From Paragemmobacter ruber (GTDB lineage Bacteria > Pseudomonadota > Alphaproteobacteria > Rhodobacterales > Rhodobacteraceae): a stretch of 64,000 nt of DNA. Made by a program: the position numbers and the translations under genes. Every line of letters begins with the position of its first letter. Within the stretch, counting starts at the first letter, position 1. Shown here piece by piece: positions 37,519 through 45,574 of this stretch. The notes beneath the pieces were generated by a model. It was not told where the DNA came from, made no database searches, and saw only the letters and a list, made by a program, of their open reading frames with translations. The stretch spans positions 620,001 through 684,000 of the forward strand of contig NZ_JAAATW010000003.1 in assembly GCF_009908315.1 (NCBI RefSeq), given 5' to 3'.

Positions 37519-39176
37519 GTATCCTCCGTTTCGGCATAGTCGTACTTCATCAGCCAAAGAAGGCAACGCTCCACCTGCGAGGGCGCGCGACCCAGAGCGG
37601 CGGCCAGTTCCGCCGCCGTGGCCGCGTCCCGCGCCGACAGGGCGGCGCCCACGGCCTCTACCGTCTCGGGCGTCTCGAAGATGCGCTTGGTCGCGGGGTA
37701 ATCGCGCAGGGCCATCATCTGCACAACCGGCAGGCTGTTGCGGCCGGTCCAGCGATAGCGCGCCGTCTTCGACAGTTGCACCGTCGGGAAGGCCTGAAAC
37801 AGGGCCATGGGTGACGGCGCGACCGGCAAGCCGGCGGCAGGAAGCGGGGGGTGGCGCGCGGGATCGGCGTGGCGGCGGCGGGCATCGAGATCGGCAAACA
37901 GGTCCTGCATCACCGGGACCACCACCTTCCAGTCGAACAGCGCCCGCGCCCGCGCCCGCCCCGCCGCTCCCATCGCCGCCCGCAGATCGCCATCCGTCAT
38001 CAGCCGGCGCACGGCCTGCGCCATCAGCCCCACGTCGATCCGCGTCACGGCAGAGACCTGGCTCAGATACTGGATGTAGTTGTCGGTGCCCCCGTGATAG
38101 CGCTGCCCCGGCACGGTCACATGTTCGGGCCGTGCGCCCGTGGTCGGGATGCGGAACCCCGTCCCGTCGGCCACGGTATCCCGGATGCCATCCCAATCCG
38201 ATGCAACGACTGGCAGCCCCGCCGCCATCGCCTCGACCGGGGCGATGCCAAAGCTTTCCTGAAGGTTGTCGATCGGAAAGAGAAACATCTCGGCCGCCGA
38301 CAGCGCAGCCAGACGGCGCGCAGCATCGCGATGGGGCAGATGATGCAGCGCGACATCCGGCATCACGTTGCGCGCAGGGTCAAGAAAGACGCGCCGCGAA
38401 TAGCCATCCGGGAAATCCCCATACAGGATCAGGTGCAGCCTCCGCCCCGCCCCCGCCTGCGCGCGCTGCAGGGCCAGATAGACCGGAAGGGGATCAAATT
38501 TCTCATGCGGGCTCAGCCGCGCCACGATCAGCGCCACGCAATCACCCGCCGGAATGCCAAGTTCGGCCCGCAGCGCCAGCCCGGCCGCGGGATCGGGTTG
38601 AAATGCATCACAATCCACGCCCAGCGGGATTACGGGCAGTTGCGGCCGGGGCGGCAGCACCCCGCCAAAGCGCTGCGAAAGGAAATCGTCGATCAGGTCC
38701 ATCTGCAGGCCGACCGCCGCCCGTACCGCGCGCGAGGTGCAGATGATCGCGTCCCATTCCGCCTGTGGCGCGGCGCGCAGGTGCCAGAGCCCCTCCATCA
38801 CCGCTTTGGTCGAGATGGTATGGGTGATCCCGCAGATCGCATAGGCCGTGGCGCCCCACTGGCTTCGCCGCCAGGCTTCGGTCGCGAAGTTGGGGCCGGA
38901 GATGAACAGACTGCCCACAGGGGCGATGGCGCGGGCATTCTCCAGCCGCTCCACCCTGGCGGGGATGTCCGGGCGGGCGGACCCTGCCAGATCGCGGAAC
39001 ACCTGCGCATCGGTCGGCCCATGGGTCAGGGCCAGCCATTCGGCCACCTCGGCATGGCGGAACCAGCCGCGCAGGAAGCTGTCCCCCGCCATGCGGCGCC
39101 CGTTCACCCCTTTGGCCGGATCATAGCCATCCGGGGCGAACCAGATGGCTGCGTTGCGCGCGGGATCGGCTGTCAC
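37515..39176 (-). CDS. Glycosyltransferase family 4 (GT-B) protein
   Basis: The 553-residue product has the GT4 domain PVIPLGVDCDAFQ, ALIVARLSPHEKFDPL and ESFGIAPVEAMAAGLPVVASDWDG, with the E-x7-E donor motif. It is longer than most GT4 enzymes; the last 100 or so residues (SKTARYRWTGRN and after) form an extra domain I do not recognise. The GTG start at 39176 follows GGAGG and overlaps the upstream methyltransferase stop by four bases (GTGA), so it and the SDR gene form a coupled trio. Confidence 0.85.
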   Translation of the reverse strand: MTADPARNAAIWFAPDGYDPAKGVNGRRMAGDSFLRGWFRHAEVAEWLALTHGPTDAQVFRDLAGSARPDIPARVERLENARAIAPVGSLFISGPNFATEAWRRSQWGATAYAICGITHTISTKAVMEGLWHLRAAPQAEWDAIICTSRAVRAAVGLQMDLIDDFLSQRFGGVLPPRPQLPVIPLGVDCDAFQPDPAAGLALRAELGIPAGDCVALIVARLSPHEKFDPLPVYLALQRAQAGAGRRLHLILYGDFPDGYSRRVFLDPARNVMPDVALHHLPHRDAARRLAALSAAEMFLFPIDNLQESFGIAPVEAMAAGLPVVASDWDGIRDTVADGTGFRIPTTGARPEHVTVPGQRYHGGTDNYIQYLSQVSAVTRIDVGLMAQAVRRLMTDGDLRAAMGAAGRARARALFDWKVVVPVMQDLFADLDARRRHADPARHPPLPAAGLPVAPSPMALFQAFPTVQLSKTARYRWTGRNSLPVVQMMALRDYPATKRIFETPETVEAVGAALSARDAATAAELAAALGRAPSQVERCLLWLMKYDYAETEDT

Positions 39177-39967
39177 GGCATCCTCCGGCGCATCCAGAGC
39201 CACGGCGTGGGCGTGGACCGCCATTCCCACAGCAAAAGCAACCGATCCAGATCGCCAAGGCCGTGGGACCAGTCCGGCAGGCCGCTGTCATCAATCCGGC
39301 GCTCGATCAGGCGGATGTCGTGGGTGGCGGCAAAGCGTTGCGACAAAAGGGAAAGAAGCCCGGGTCTCATGCCTTCATGCACCTCGACCAGCAGATCGAC
39401 GCGCGCCAGATCAGGCGCGGCAACGGGATCGAGCAGGTCCCCTTCCCCGCTTTCGATATCGCAGATGATCACGGTCCGCCCCCGGATCAGGCTGGCGATG
39501 CTGCTGGGCACCACCGCGCCACCGATTTCCAGCCGCGCCTCCACCCCATTGGCGCGGGCCAGTTCGGCACAGGCGACCTGGGCCTTCGGATCGGTGTCGC
39601 GCGCGATCACCCGCGCTTGCGGCATGCGCAGCGCCAGCCCGACGGCGTAATACCCTTCTGCCGAACCGATATCGACGACCGTATCATAGCTTTCCGTCAC
39701 GATCTCCTCGATCACCGGGGCGAGGCAGGCCTCATAGCAACCGATAAGGCGCGGGTTGCGCGCACCCTCAGATGTCGGCAGCGCGTAGAGCATGCCCTTG
39801 AACGGCCCCGCCAGCACGCGGTTCCCGGACCGCTCGACCAGCACCTGCTCCAAGGCCTGCGCCCGCCACTTCGCCAAAAGGCGCAGCGCGGCATTCAGGC
39901 GTTTCGGCGTCGGCTCGCCCGACAGCAGCTCCGTCACCCTGCGCCACACGCTTCTGCTTAGTTGCAT
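39173..39967 (-). CDS. SAM-dependent methyltransferase (class I fold)
   Basis: From the ATG at 39967 the product is 264 residues; an ATG at 40006 would add 13 residues with no ribosome-binding site. It has a class I nucleotide motif TVVDIGSAEGYYAVGLAL, then VIARDTDPKA, GRTVIICDIESGEGDLLD, typical of SAM-dependent methyltransferases, with weak resemblance to FkbM-like enzymes. It is the first gene of a coupled minus-strand trio (methyltransferase, GT4, SDR) and lies divergent to the GT2-methyltransferase fusion gene. It likely modifies a glycan or its precursor. Confidence 0.65.
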   Translation of the reverse strand: MQLSRSVWRRVTELLSGEPTPKRLNAALRLLAKWRAQALEQVLVERSGNRVLAGPFKGMLYALPTSEGARNPRLIGCYEACLAPVIEEIVTESYDTVVDIGSAEGYYAVGLALRMPQARVIARDTDPKAQVACAELARANGVEARLEIGGAVVPSSIASLIRGRTVIICDIESGEGDLLDPVAAPDLARVDLLVEVHEGMRPGLLSLLSQRFAATHDIRLIERRIDDSGLPDWSHGLGDLDRLLLLWEWRSTPTPWLWMRRRMP

Positions 39968-40117
39968 CGTTACCACCGCACCCGCGACACTTCTCACCAG
40001 GATCATGCTAGGATGCCACGCTTGCCCGGTCCAGCCTGCGGGCCGGCGCGCAGGATGCTTGACGCCCGCTGCGGCAACAGGGCATCAGGGGAGGGTGAAA
40101 CAGTGCAAGGGTCGCGG

Positions 40118-42007
40118 ATGAAGGTGGATCGCAAGGCAGAACGGCCGCGCGGGGCCTCCGATCTCTGGGGAAGCGTTCCCTTAGCGCTGAAACGCCATAT
40201 CAGCCCCCATGGTCAGGTCACTGCCGTGTCGATGATGAAGGACGAAGGTCCCTTCGTGATCGAATGGGTCGCCCATCATCTGGCCGTCGGCTTCACCGAT
40301 CTGGTGGTCTATACGAATGACTGTTCCGACGGCACCGACGACATGCTCATCCGGCTGGAGGAGCTGGGGCTTGCCCATCACCGCCGCAACGTGATCCCCG
40401 AAGGCCTGCGCCCGCAGCCCAGCGCGTTGAACCACGCGCAGGAAGAGCCGGTTGTGGGCAAGTCCGACTGGGTCATGGTCTTTGACGCCGACGAATTCCT
40501 GTCGATCCGATATGGCGACGGCACGCTGGACGACCTGATCACCGCCGCCAAGGCGCAGGATGCCAATGGCATCGTGGTCACATGGCGCATCTTCGGATCG
40601 GGCGGCGTGGTGGATTGGTCGCGCGCCCCGGTGACAGAGCAGTACCTCTATGCCGCGCCGCCGATGTGGAACAAGGGCTGGGGCGTCAAGACACTCTTTA
40701 CCTTCGATCCGGACTACTGGAAGCTGGGCATCCACCGGCCCAAGATGAAGAACCGCCACATCGACACAGGCTTTCCCGACACGGTCAAATGGCTGACGGG
40801 ATCGGGGCGCGAGATGGAGGATTACTTCAAGTTCCGCGGTTGGCGGTCCATCACCCGCACCATCGGCTATGACTGGGTGCAACTGAACCATTACGCCGTG
40901 AAATCGGTGGACAGCTACGCCATCCGCAAGATGCGCGGCAACGTGAACAACAAGAAAGACAAATACAATTCCGACTACTGGTCGCTGCAGGACCGCAACG
41001 AGGTGTTTGACGACACGATGCTGCGCTATTCGGACCGGCGTAACGCGATCATGGCGCAGCTTCTGGAAGACCCGGTTCTGAACCGCCTGCACCACGCCGC
41101 CATCGACCGCGCCGAGGCGCGGCTGGCCGAGCTGAAGCAGACCGAGGCCTATCACGAACTGGTGGCCGATCTGGCCCGCGCCTCGGCGGTGCCCATCACC
41201 CAGATCACCGCCAAACCCCCGCAGGCGCGCGACAAGGAAAAGATCGCGGCCCTGATGTCGGATGTGGAAAAGCGCCGCAACGCCAAGGCGAAAGAGGACC
41301 GCAAGGCCGCCCCCGCCGCGCCAAAGCCGCCGATCACGCCGATGGGCAGCTATGTCACGGGCCGCATCGACGCGGCATTGGAGGCGCCGATGGACTGGAA
41401 GGCGAACCACGCGGTCGACGTGCCGATGGATCCGCGCGTGTTCACCCCGCCCGCCCTTCTGGTGATCGAGGCGGGCAAGTTTGAACGTGGCCTTGCGCGG
41501 CGGATGCCGCAGGTGCTACCCAAGGACGCGACGCTGCTGGTGGTGGGTGCGGGATGCGGCTTCTTGCCGGTGCATCTGTCGCGGGTGCGGCCCGATCTGG
41601 CCATCGTGATGCAGGAAAGCGAGGCCGGACTGCATCCTGTCATCACCCGGCTCTGCGCGCGCAACGGGCGCGCCTTCGACGACCGCTTTCGCCTGATCGA
41701 CGGCCCGCTGGGCAAGGATGGGCTGGTCTCGCTGGTGGCCGTACATCGCCCCGGCGCGGTGATCCTTGCCGATGCGGGGCTTGGCCCCGACGACCTGATC
41801 GCCACCCTGCCCGCGGTTGCGCCGCTGCCCGCGCAGCTATTTCTGACCGGGCGCTGGATCGAGGCATGGCATCCCGACGTGGCCAGGGTTGAGGCCGCGC
41901 TGGCCGAGCGCGGCTGGCATGGACCGCAATTCGGCTTCGATCCTGTCCTGACCCGCGGCTACGGGCGTGTCGCAGGCCCCACACCCCCCACCGATGCGCG
42001 CGGATGA
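40118..42007 (+). CDS. Fusion: family-2 glycosyltransferase plus methyltransferase-like Rossmann domain
   Basis: The 629-residue product has an N-terminal Glyco_tranf_2_4 domain (residues about 35-320: VSMMKDEGPFVIEW, NDCSDGTDD, FDADEF, VTWRIFGSGG). A charged linker follows (about 365-420, rich in Lys, Ala, Pro). The C-terminal half has a dinucleotide-binding-like motif LLVVGAGCGFLPVHLSRV near residue 472 followed by an acidic strand end (VMQESEAG), which looks like a class I methyltransferase fold. The fusion suggests one chain that adds a sugar and methylates it or a neighbour. Catalytic residues of the second domain are not verified. Confidence 0.75.
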   Translation: MKVDRKAERPRGASDLWGSVPLALKRHISPHGQVTAVSMMKDEGPFVIEWVAHHLAVGFTDLVVYTNDCSDGTDDMLIRLEELGLAHHRRNVIPEGLRPQPSALNHAQEEPVVGKSDWVMVFDADEFLSIRYGDGTLDDLITAAKAQDANGIVVTWRIFGSGGVVDWSRAPVTEQYLYAAPPMWNKGWGVKTLFTFDPDYWKLGIHRPKMKNRHIDTGFPDTVKWLTGSGREMEDYFKFRGWRSITRTIGYDWVQLNHYAVKSVDSYAIRKMRGNVNNKKDKYNSDYWSLQDRNEVFDDTMLRYSDRRNAIMAQLLEDPVLNRLHHAAIDRAEARLAELKQTEAYHELVADLARASAVPITQITAKPPQARDKEKIAALMSDVEKRRNAKAKEDRKAAPAAPKPPITPMGSYVTGRIDAALEAPMDWKANHAVDVPMDPRVFTPPALLVIEAGKFERGLARRMPQVLPKDATLLVVGAGCGFLPVHLSRVRPDLAIVMQESEAGLHPVITRLCARNGRAFDDRFRLIDGPLGKDGLVSLVAVHRPGAVILADAGLGPDDLIATLPAVAPLPAQLFLTGRWIEAWHPDVARVEAALAERGWHGPQFGFDPVLTRGYGRVAGPTPPTDARG

Positions 42008-42092
42008 CCCCGATTTTCTGGACAGCGCCCGCCCCCATCGGGCATCCTTGTGACAACGAAGAAGAAGCCCCCATCGGGCAATGTGAGGCATG

Positions 42093-42908
42093 ATGTCAGT
42101 ACCCCAGCGCCGTCCCGTCGCATCCCTCTGGATTGGTGAGACGCTCCACTACCTTAACCAGATCTGCCTGTTGTCGCATGTGCGCAACGGACATCCGACG
42201 ATCCTGTATTGCACGCATGAGGTGAAGAACGTCCCCGAGGGCGTCGAGGTGCGCAAAGCCACCGACATCATGAAGATCGACATGGACATCGTGTCCCAGA
42301 CATCGGAATCCTTTCTGTCCAACGTCTTTCGCTACAAGATGATCAAGACCATCGACGCGGTCTGGATCGACTGCGACGCCTATTGCCACAAGCCCTTTCC
42401 CGACGAGATGGATAACATCTTTGCCGGTCACGGGTTCCGCGGCGCGCTGAATTGCGGGGTGGTCTATATCCCGCCGAAGGGCGAGTTGATCGACCAATTG
42501 CTTGACTACTATGAAAACCTGCCCGAAGCGCCGGCATGGTTCAACAAACAGCAGCGCAAGAAACTGGAAAAACAGGATCGCAACCTGCCGCAGGCCGTGC
42601 GCATCTACAATGCCGAGCGCACCGCTTTCGGCCCGCAGGCCTTTACATGGTTTGCCCAGCAGACCGGCGATTATGACAAGGCGCTGACGCCGGATTACCT
42701 CTATCCGGTGCCGTTCCAATTGAACGACGTGTTCTATGATCCCTATGGCCGGGTCGAGGGGCATTTCACCGACAACACGCTGTCGGTCCATCTTTACACC
42801 AACGGGACGAAACCGTGGTGGCGCAGGAACCCGCCGCTGCCCAACAGCTATGCCGCGCGCATGTGCGAAGTGGAAGGCGTGGACCCGACCAAGGCCTTGG
42901 AGGAATGA
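42093..42908 (+). CDS. DXD-motif glycosyltransferase-like protein (GT32-like)
   Basis: The 271-residue product from the ATG at 42093 has VASLWIGETLHYLNQICLLS, then a DCDAY motif around residue 94 (VWIDCDAYCHKPFP), as in GT32-type DXD transferases. Its strands fit a GT-A-like fold, but matching to GT32 is only approximate. It ends with a four-base overlap (ATGA) with the next glycosyltransferase gene, so the two are translated together. Substrate unknown. Confidence 0.65.
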   Translation: MSVPQRRPVASLWIGETLHYLNQICLLSHVRNGHPTILYCTHEVKNVPEGVEVRKATDIMKIDMDIVSQTSESFLSNVFRYKMIKTIDAVWIDCDAYCHKPFPDEMDNIFAGHGFRGALNCGVVYIPPKGELIDQLLDYYENLPEAPAWFNKQQRKKLEKQDRNLPQAVRIYNAERTAFGPQAFTWFAQQTGDYDKALTPDYLYPVPFQLNDVFYDPYGRVEGHFTDNTLSVHLYTNGTKPWWRRNPPLPNSYAARMCEVEGVDPTKALEE

Positions 42909-43888
42909 CCGCCTGCCTCTATTCGGCCATGCGAAACGAAGGGCCGGATGTCGTTGAATGGGTGGCATGGCACCGCTTGATCGGCTTTGACCGGATCGTT
43001 GTGTGGACCAACGATTGCACCGACAAGAGCGACGAATTGCTCGATGCCCTTCAGAATCTCGGCTGGGTTGAACACCACCGTCATCACCCGGCGGCCGGGG
43101 CATCGGTGCAGGGTCAGGTCGCAGAACACGCGCTGCGCTGCCAGACGATTGCATCTGCCGAATGGCTAATGTGGCTGGATGCCGATGAATTCCTTGTCGT
43201 GAAACAGAAAGATGGTCGATTATCCGATCTTCTTTCGGTACTTTCCGATGCGGATGGAATGGCGATCAATTGGCGCCTATTTGGTGACAGCGGTTACGAC
43301 CACAGCCCGCCAGCGCCTGTGACGGAGAGTTTCGTTCAGGCGTCGCAACTGCGATTTCGGTTGAACCGCAGTGTCAAGACGATCCATCGCATGGATAAGC
43401 GAGTGAAGGAGCTGTTCATACATCGCCCGGTCTGGCACCGGGATGCCCTACCCGCGATACGGCTGCTCGCCGGGGACGGGCGGCCCCTGCCTGAAAGTTT
43501 TGTATATGGAATAAAGGACAACGGGAACCCGCAGGAAATGGTCGAGAAAGGCCGTCAAAGCTGGAAAATTGCCCAGATCAACCATTACGCCGTGAAGGCG
43601 CTGGAAAGGGTGGCGGCAAAGCGGCTGCGGGGGGATGGGCTTTATGCAAATTGGTCCGATCGCTTTGATTTCCGCTACTTGAAGCGGTTCAATAAGAATG
43701 ACGAAACAGATACAACTGCGCACCGGCATTTGCCCGAATTGAAGGCGATGATAGCGCAGGCCCTGTCAGACGCAACGGTGGCCTCGGCCTATCGCGCTTG
43801 TGAGCAAGCGTTTAGTGCCATGCTTGCCGACTTGGGGCAGCAGACCCAGTTTCTTGCGAAAGACCGCTATGGTTTATCGGCTGGTTGA
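42905..43888 (+). CDS. Glycosyltransferase family 2 protein (Glyco_tranf_2_4 type)
   Basis: The 327-residue product has CLYSAMRNEGPDVVEWVAWH, NDCTDKSDELLDAL, WLDADEF, INWRLFGDSGYD and the NHYAVKALERVA block. These repeat the signature of the genes at 501 and 40118. The base composition falls within the gene: its second half and the next gene are lower in GC than the surroundings. Its end overlaps the convergent FkbM gene by 22 bases. Confidence 0.8.
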   Translation: MTACLYSAMRNEGPDVVEWVAWHRLIGFDRIVVWTNDCTDKSDELLDALQNLGWVEHHRHHPAAGASVQGQVAEHALRCQTIASAEWLMWLDADEFLVVKQKDGRLSDLLSVLSDADGMAINWRLFGDSGYDHSPPAPVTESFVQASQLRFRLNRSVKTIHRMDKRVKELFIHRPVWHRDALPAIRLLAGDGRPLPESFVYGIKDNGNPQEMVEKGRQSWKIAQINHYAVKALERVAAKRLRGDGLYANWSDRFDFRYLKRFNKNDETDTTAHRHLPELKAMIAQALSDATVASAYRACEQAFSAMLADLGQQTQFLAKDRYGLSAG

Positions 43889-44649
43889 TCCGCAGATGCA
43901 TCTTTCCGGCGCTTGCTGCGGCGCGGGATGATGAGAAAATTCTCATTTGCGCGATAGCGGCGGTATCGAGATTTCACGGAGTACCCGTTGGTTTCCACCC
44001 AAGCGAGGAATGCCTCGCGATTTTCATTGTCCACTTCGATAAATATCGTCGGCTTATGTGCGGCAATGGTCTCGACAAGCCCTTTTAGTACGCGGATTTC
44101 CATACCCTCCACGTCAATCTTGAGAAAGGTCGGCGCTTCACCATGCAGAAGCTCATCGCCGCAGACGACCCGCAGTTCACCGGCGCCTTCGACCATGCGA
44201 CCACCACCCAGATTTCGAGAAGGTGCGTCGATGTGAAGACCTTCTGCCGCCACATCGGACAGCCCATAACCCAGATGAGAAAGGTCGCAAATTCCAAGGA
44301 CGCCGTTCAGACCCAGATTTGCGCGCAGATGCTGAATGGCTACAGGGTTCGGTTCGAAACAGATGACCTTTTTCGGATACAGAAATTTGGCGACATAAAG
44401 GGAATGGTTGCCGATATTCGCCCCGATATCTGCAAACACAGCGCCGGGTGGACAGGCAGCACGGATGATTTCCAGTTCTTCCTCCTCATAAAACCGCCCG
44501 GCGCGATGATGCTTCTGGATCGCGTCGCGCGGATTGGTGACGTTGAAGAAAATTGGTTCTCCCCAGATTACATTGCGCACTGTAATACCGGGTAAAGACT
44601 GGCAGAGGCCACCGTCCGCAGTGCTGCCGTCGGCATTTGTCGGTCGCAT
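43867..44649 (-). CDS. FkbM-family methyltransferase
   Basis: The 260-residue product has AVFADIGANIGNHSLYVA, VICFEPNPVAIQHLRANL and PTFLKIDVEGMEIRVLKGL, the FkbM-type SAM methyltransferase blocks. These often methylate sugar hydroxyls on surface glycans. The start at ATG 44649 leaves 16 bases after the upstream stop; a TTG at 44706 would overlap the upstream gene by 41 bases, so I reject it. The sequence is A/T-richer than its neighbours. The stop overlaps the convergent glycosyltransferase gene. Confidence 0.82.
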   Translation of the reverse strand: MRPTNADGSTADGGLCQSLPGITVRNVIWGEPIFFNVTNPRDAIQKHHRAGRFYEEEELEIIRAACPPGAVFADIGANIGNHSLYVAKFLYPKKVICFEPNPVAIQHLRANLGLNGVLGICDLSHLGYGLSDVAAEGLHIDAPSRNLGGGRMVEGAGELRVVCGDELLHGEAPTFLKIDVEGMEIRVLKGLVETIAAHKPTIFIEVDNENREAFLAWVETNGYSVKSRYRRYRANENFLIIPRRSKRRKDASADQPADKP

Positions 44650-44665
44650 GTGCAGGAACCTATTC

Positions 44666-45574
44666 TTATACTGTTTCTGTTGACTGATCTTTGTCAGAGG
44701 CGGCAAGGAACTTGCCCACCTGCGCGATGCGCCGCACGCCGGCGTGTCGGGCCAGCATGTCCTTGGCGAAGCGCGAAAGCTTGTGTTCCTTCACGATCTC
44801 CCAGTTGCGGTAATGCACGGTGAAGATCTCGCGGTCCTGTGGCAGGGGTTCACCCCGCTTGCGACCGCCAAGGATATAGTGCTGTTCCTTGGGCAGGATG
44901 TGCCAGTTGAGCCCCGCCTTGCGGATCGCCAAGGGCAGCGTCATCTGATCCAGATAGGGCCGCTTTGCCGGGATCTCGGGATCCGCCTCGATCCGGGCAG
45001 CAACCTGCATCCAGACCTCGGGGAAGCGCAGCCCTTCGGCGTTGCGATGGTGTTCGGGGAACACAAAAAGGCCGGAACTGAAATAGGGCATCCGGTCCTT
45101 GCCCCCCGTCTGGTTCATCAGACGGATGCGTTCTTCGGGCATGTCCATCCCCGCCCTCTTGTAGATTGACGGCCAGATACCCTGCCCCGCCCAGCCCATG
45201 GAAGCGGCGGGGGTCAGGCTGACATGGCCGGGATGGACAAAGTTCGCTGGATCATTGGGTCGCAGGAAAAGGATGTCGGAATCCAGAAACCCGCTGAACT
45301 CTGTCGCGCGTGGCTGCAGGGCGGCGATCATCTTGTTGCCATGGGGATAGGGCGGGTCGAACCTGCCTTCGGTTTCCATCGCCCGCAGGGGGCAGCCCAT
45401 GCGCGCAAGGATCGTTACGACGTCCGGGTCCACCTCGGCCATCCGATGGGCAGGGCAATAGCCGACCATGCCGACCTTGTCGCCGAACGCTTCGCGGATG
45501 GACGCGGCAAGATAGCAGGCCATGACCTGATATTTCTGCGGCTCCACGATGAAGAAAAAGGTCAGATCGGGCAT
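44666..45574 (-). CDS. GT-A-fold nucleotide-sugar transferase-like protein
   Basis: The 302-residue product begins DLTFFFIVEPQKYQVMACYLA and has FLDSDILFLRP around residue 96, a DXD-type motif. GNKMIAAL and SGLFVFPEHH follow. These features fit nucleotide-diphospho-sugar transferases of the GT-A fold, without a clear match to one family. The ATG overlaps the stop of the upstream fusion gene by one base (TGATG), which suggests coupled translation. Confidence 0.65.
   Translation of the reverse strand: MPDLTFFFIVEPQKYQVMACYLAASIREAFGDKVGMVGYCPAHRMAEVDPDVVTILARMGCPLRAMETEGRFDPPYPHGNKMIAALQPRATEFSGFLDSDILFLRPNDPANFVHPGHVSLTPAASMGWAGQGIWPSIYKRAGMDMPEERIRLMNQTGGKDRMPYFSSGLFVFPEHHRNAEGLRFPEVWMQVAARIEADPEIPAKRPYLDQMTLPLAIRKAGLNWHILPKEQHYILGGRKRGEPLPQDREIFTVHYRNWEIVKEHKLSRFAKDMLARHAGVRRIAQVGKFLAASDKDQSTETV

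Noticed and set aside
40000-42000. Replication origin at the GC-skew change
   Set aside because: No dnaA, parAB, repABC or cluster of DnaA boxes is near; an inversion edge is a simpler explanation.
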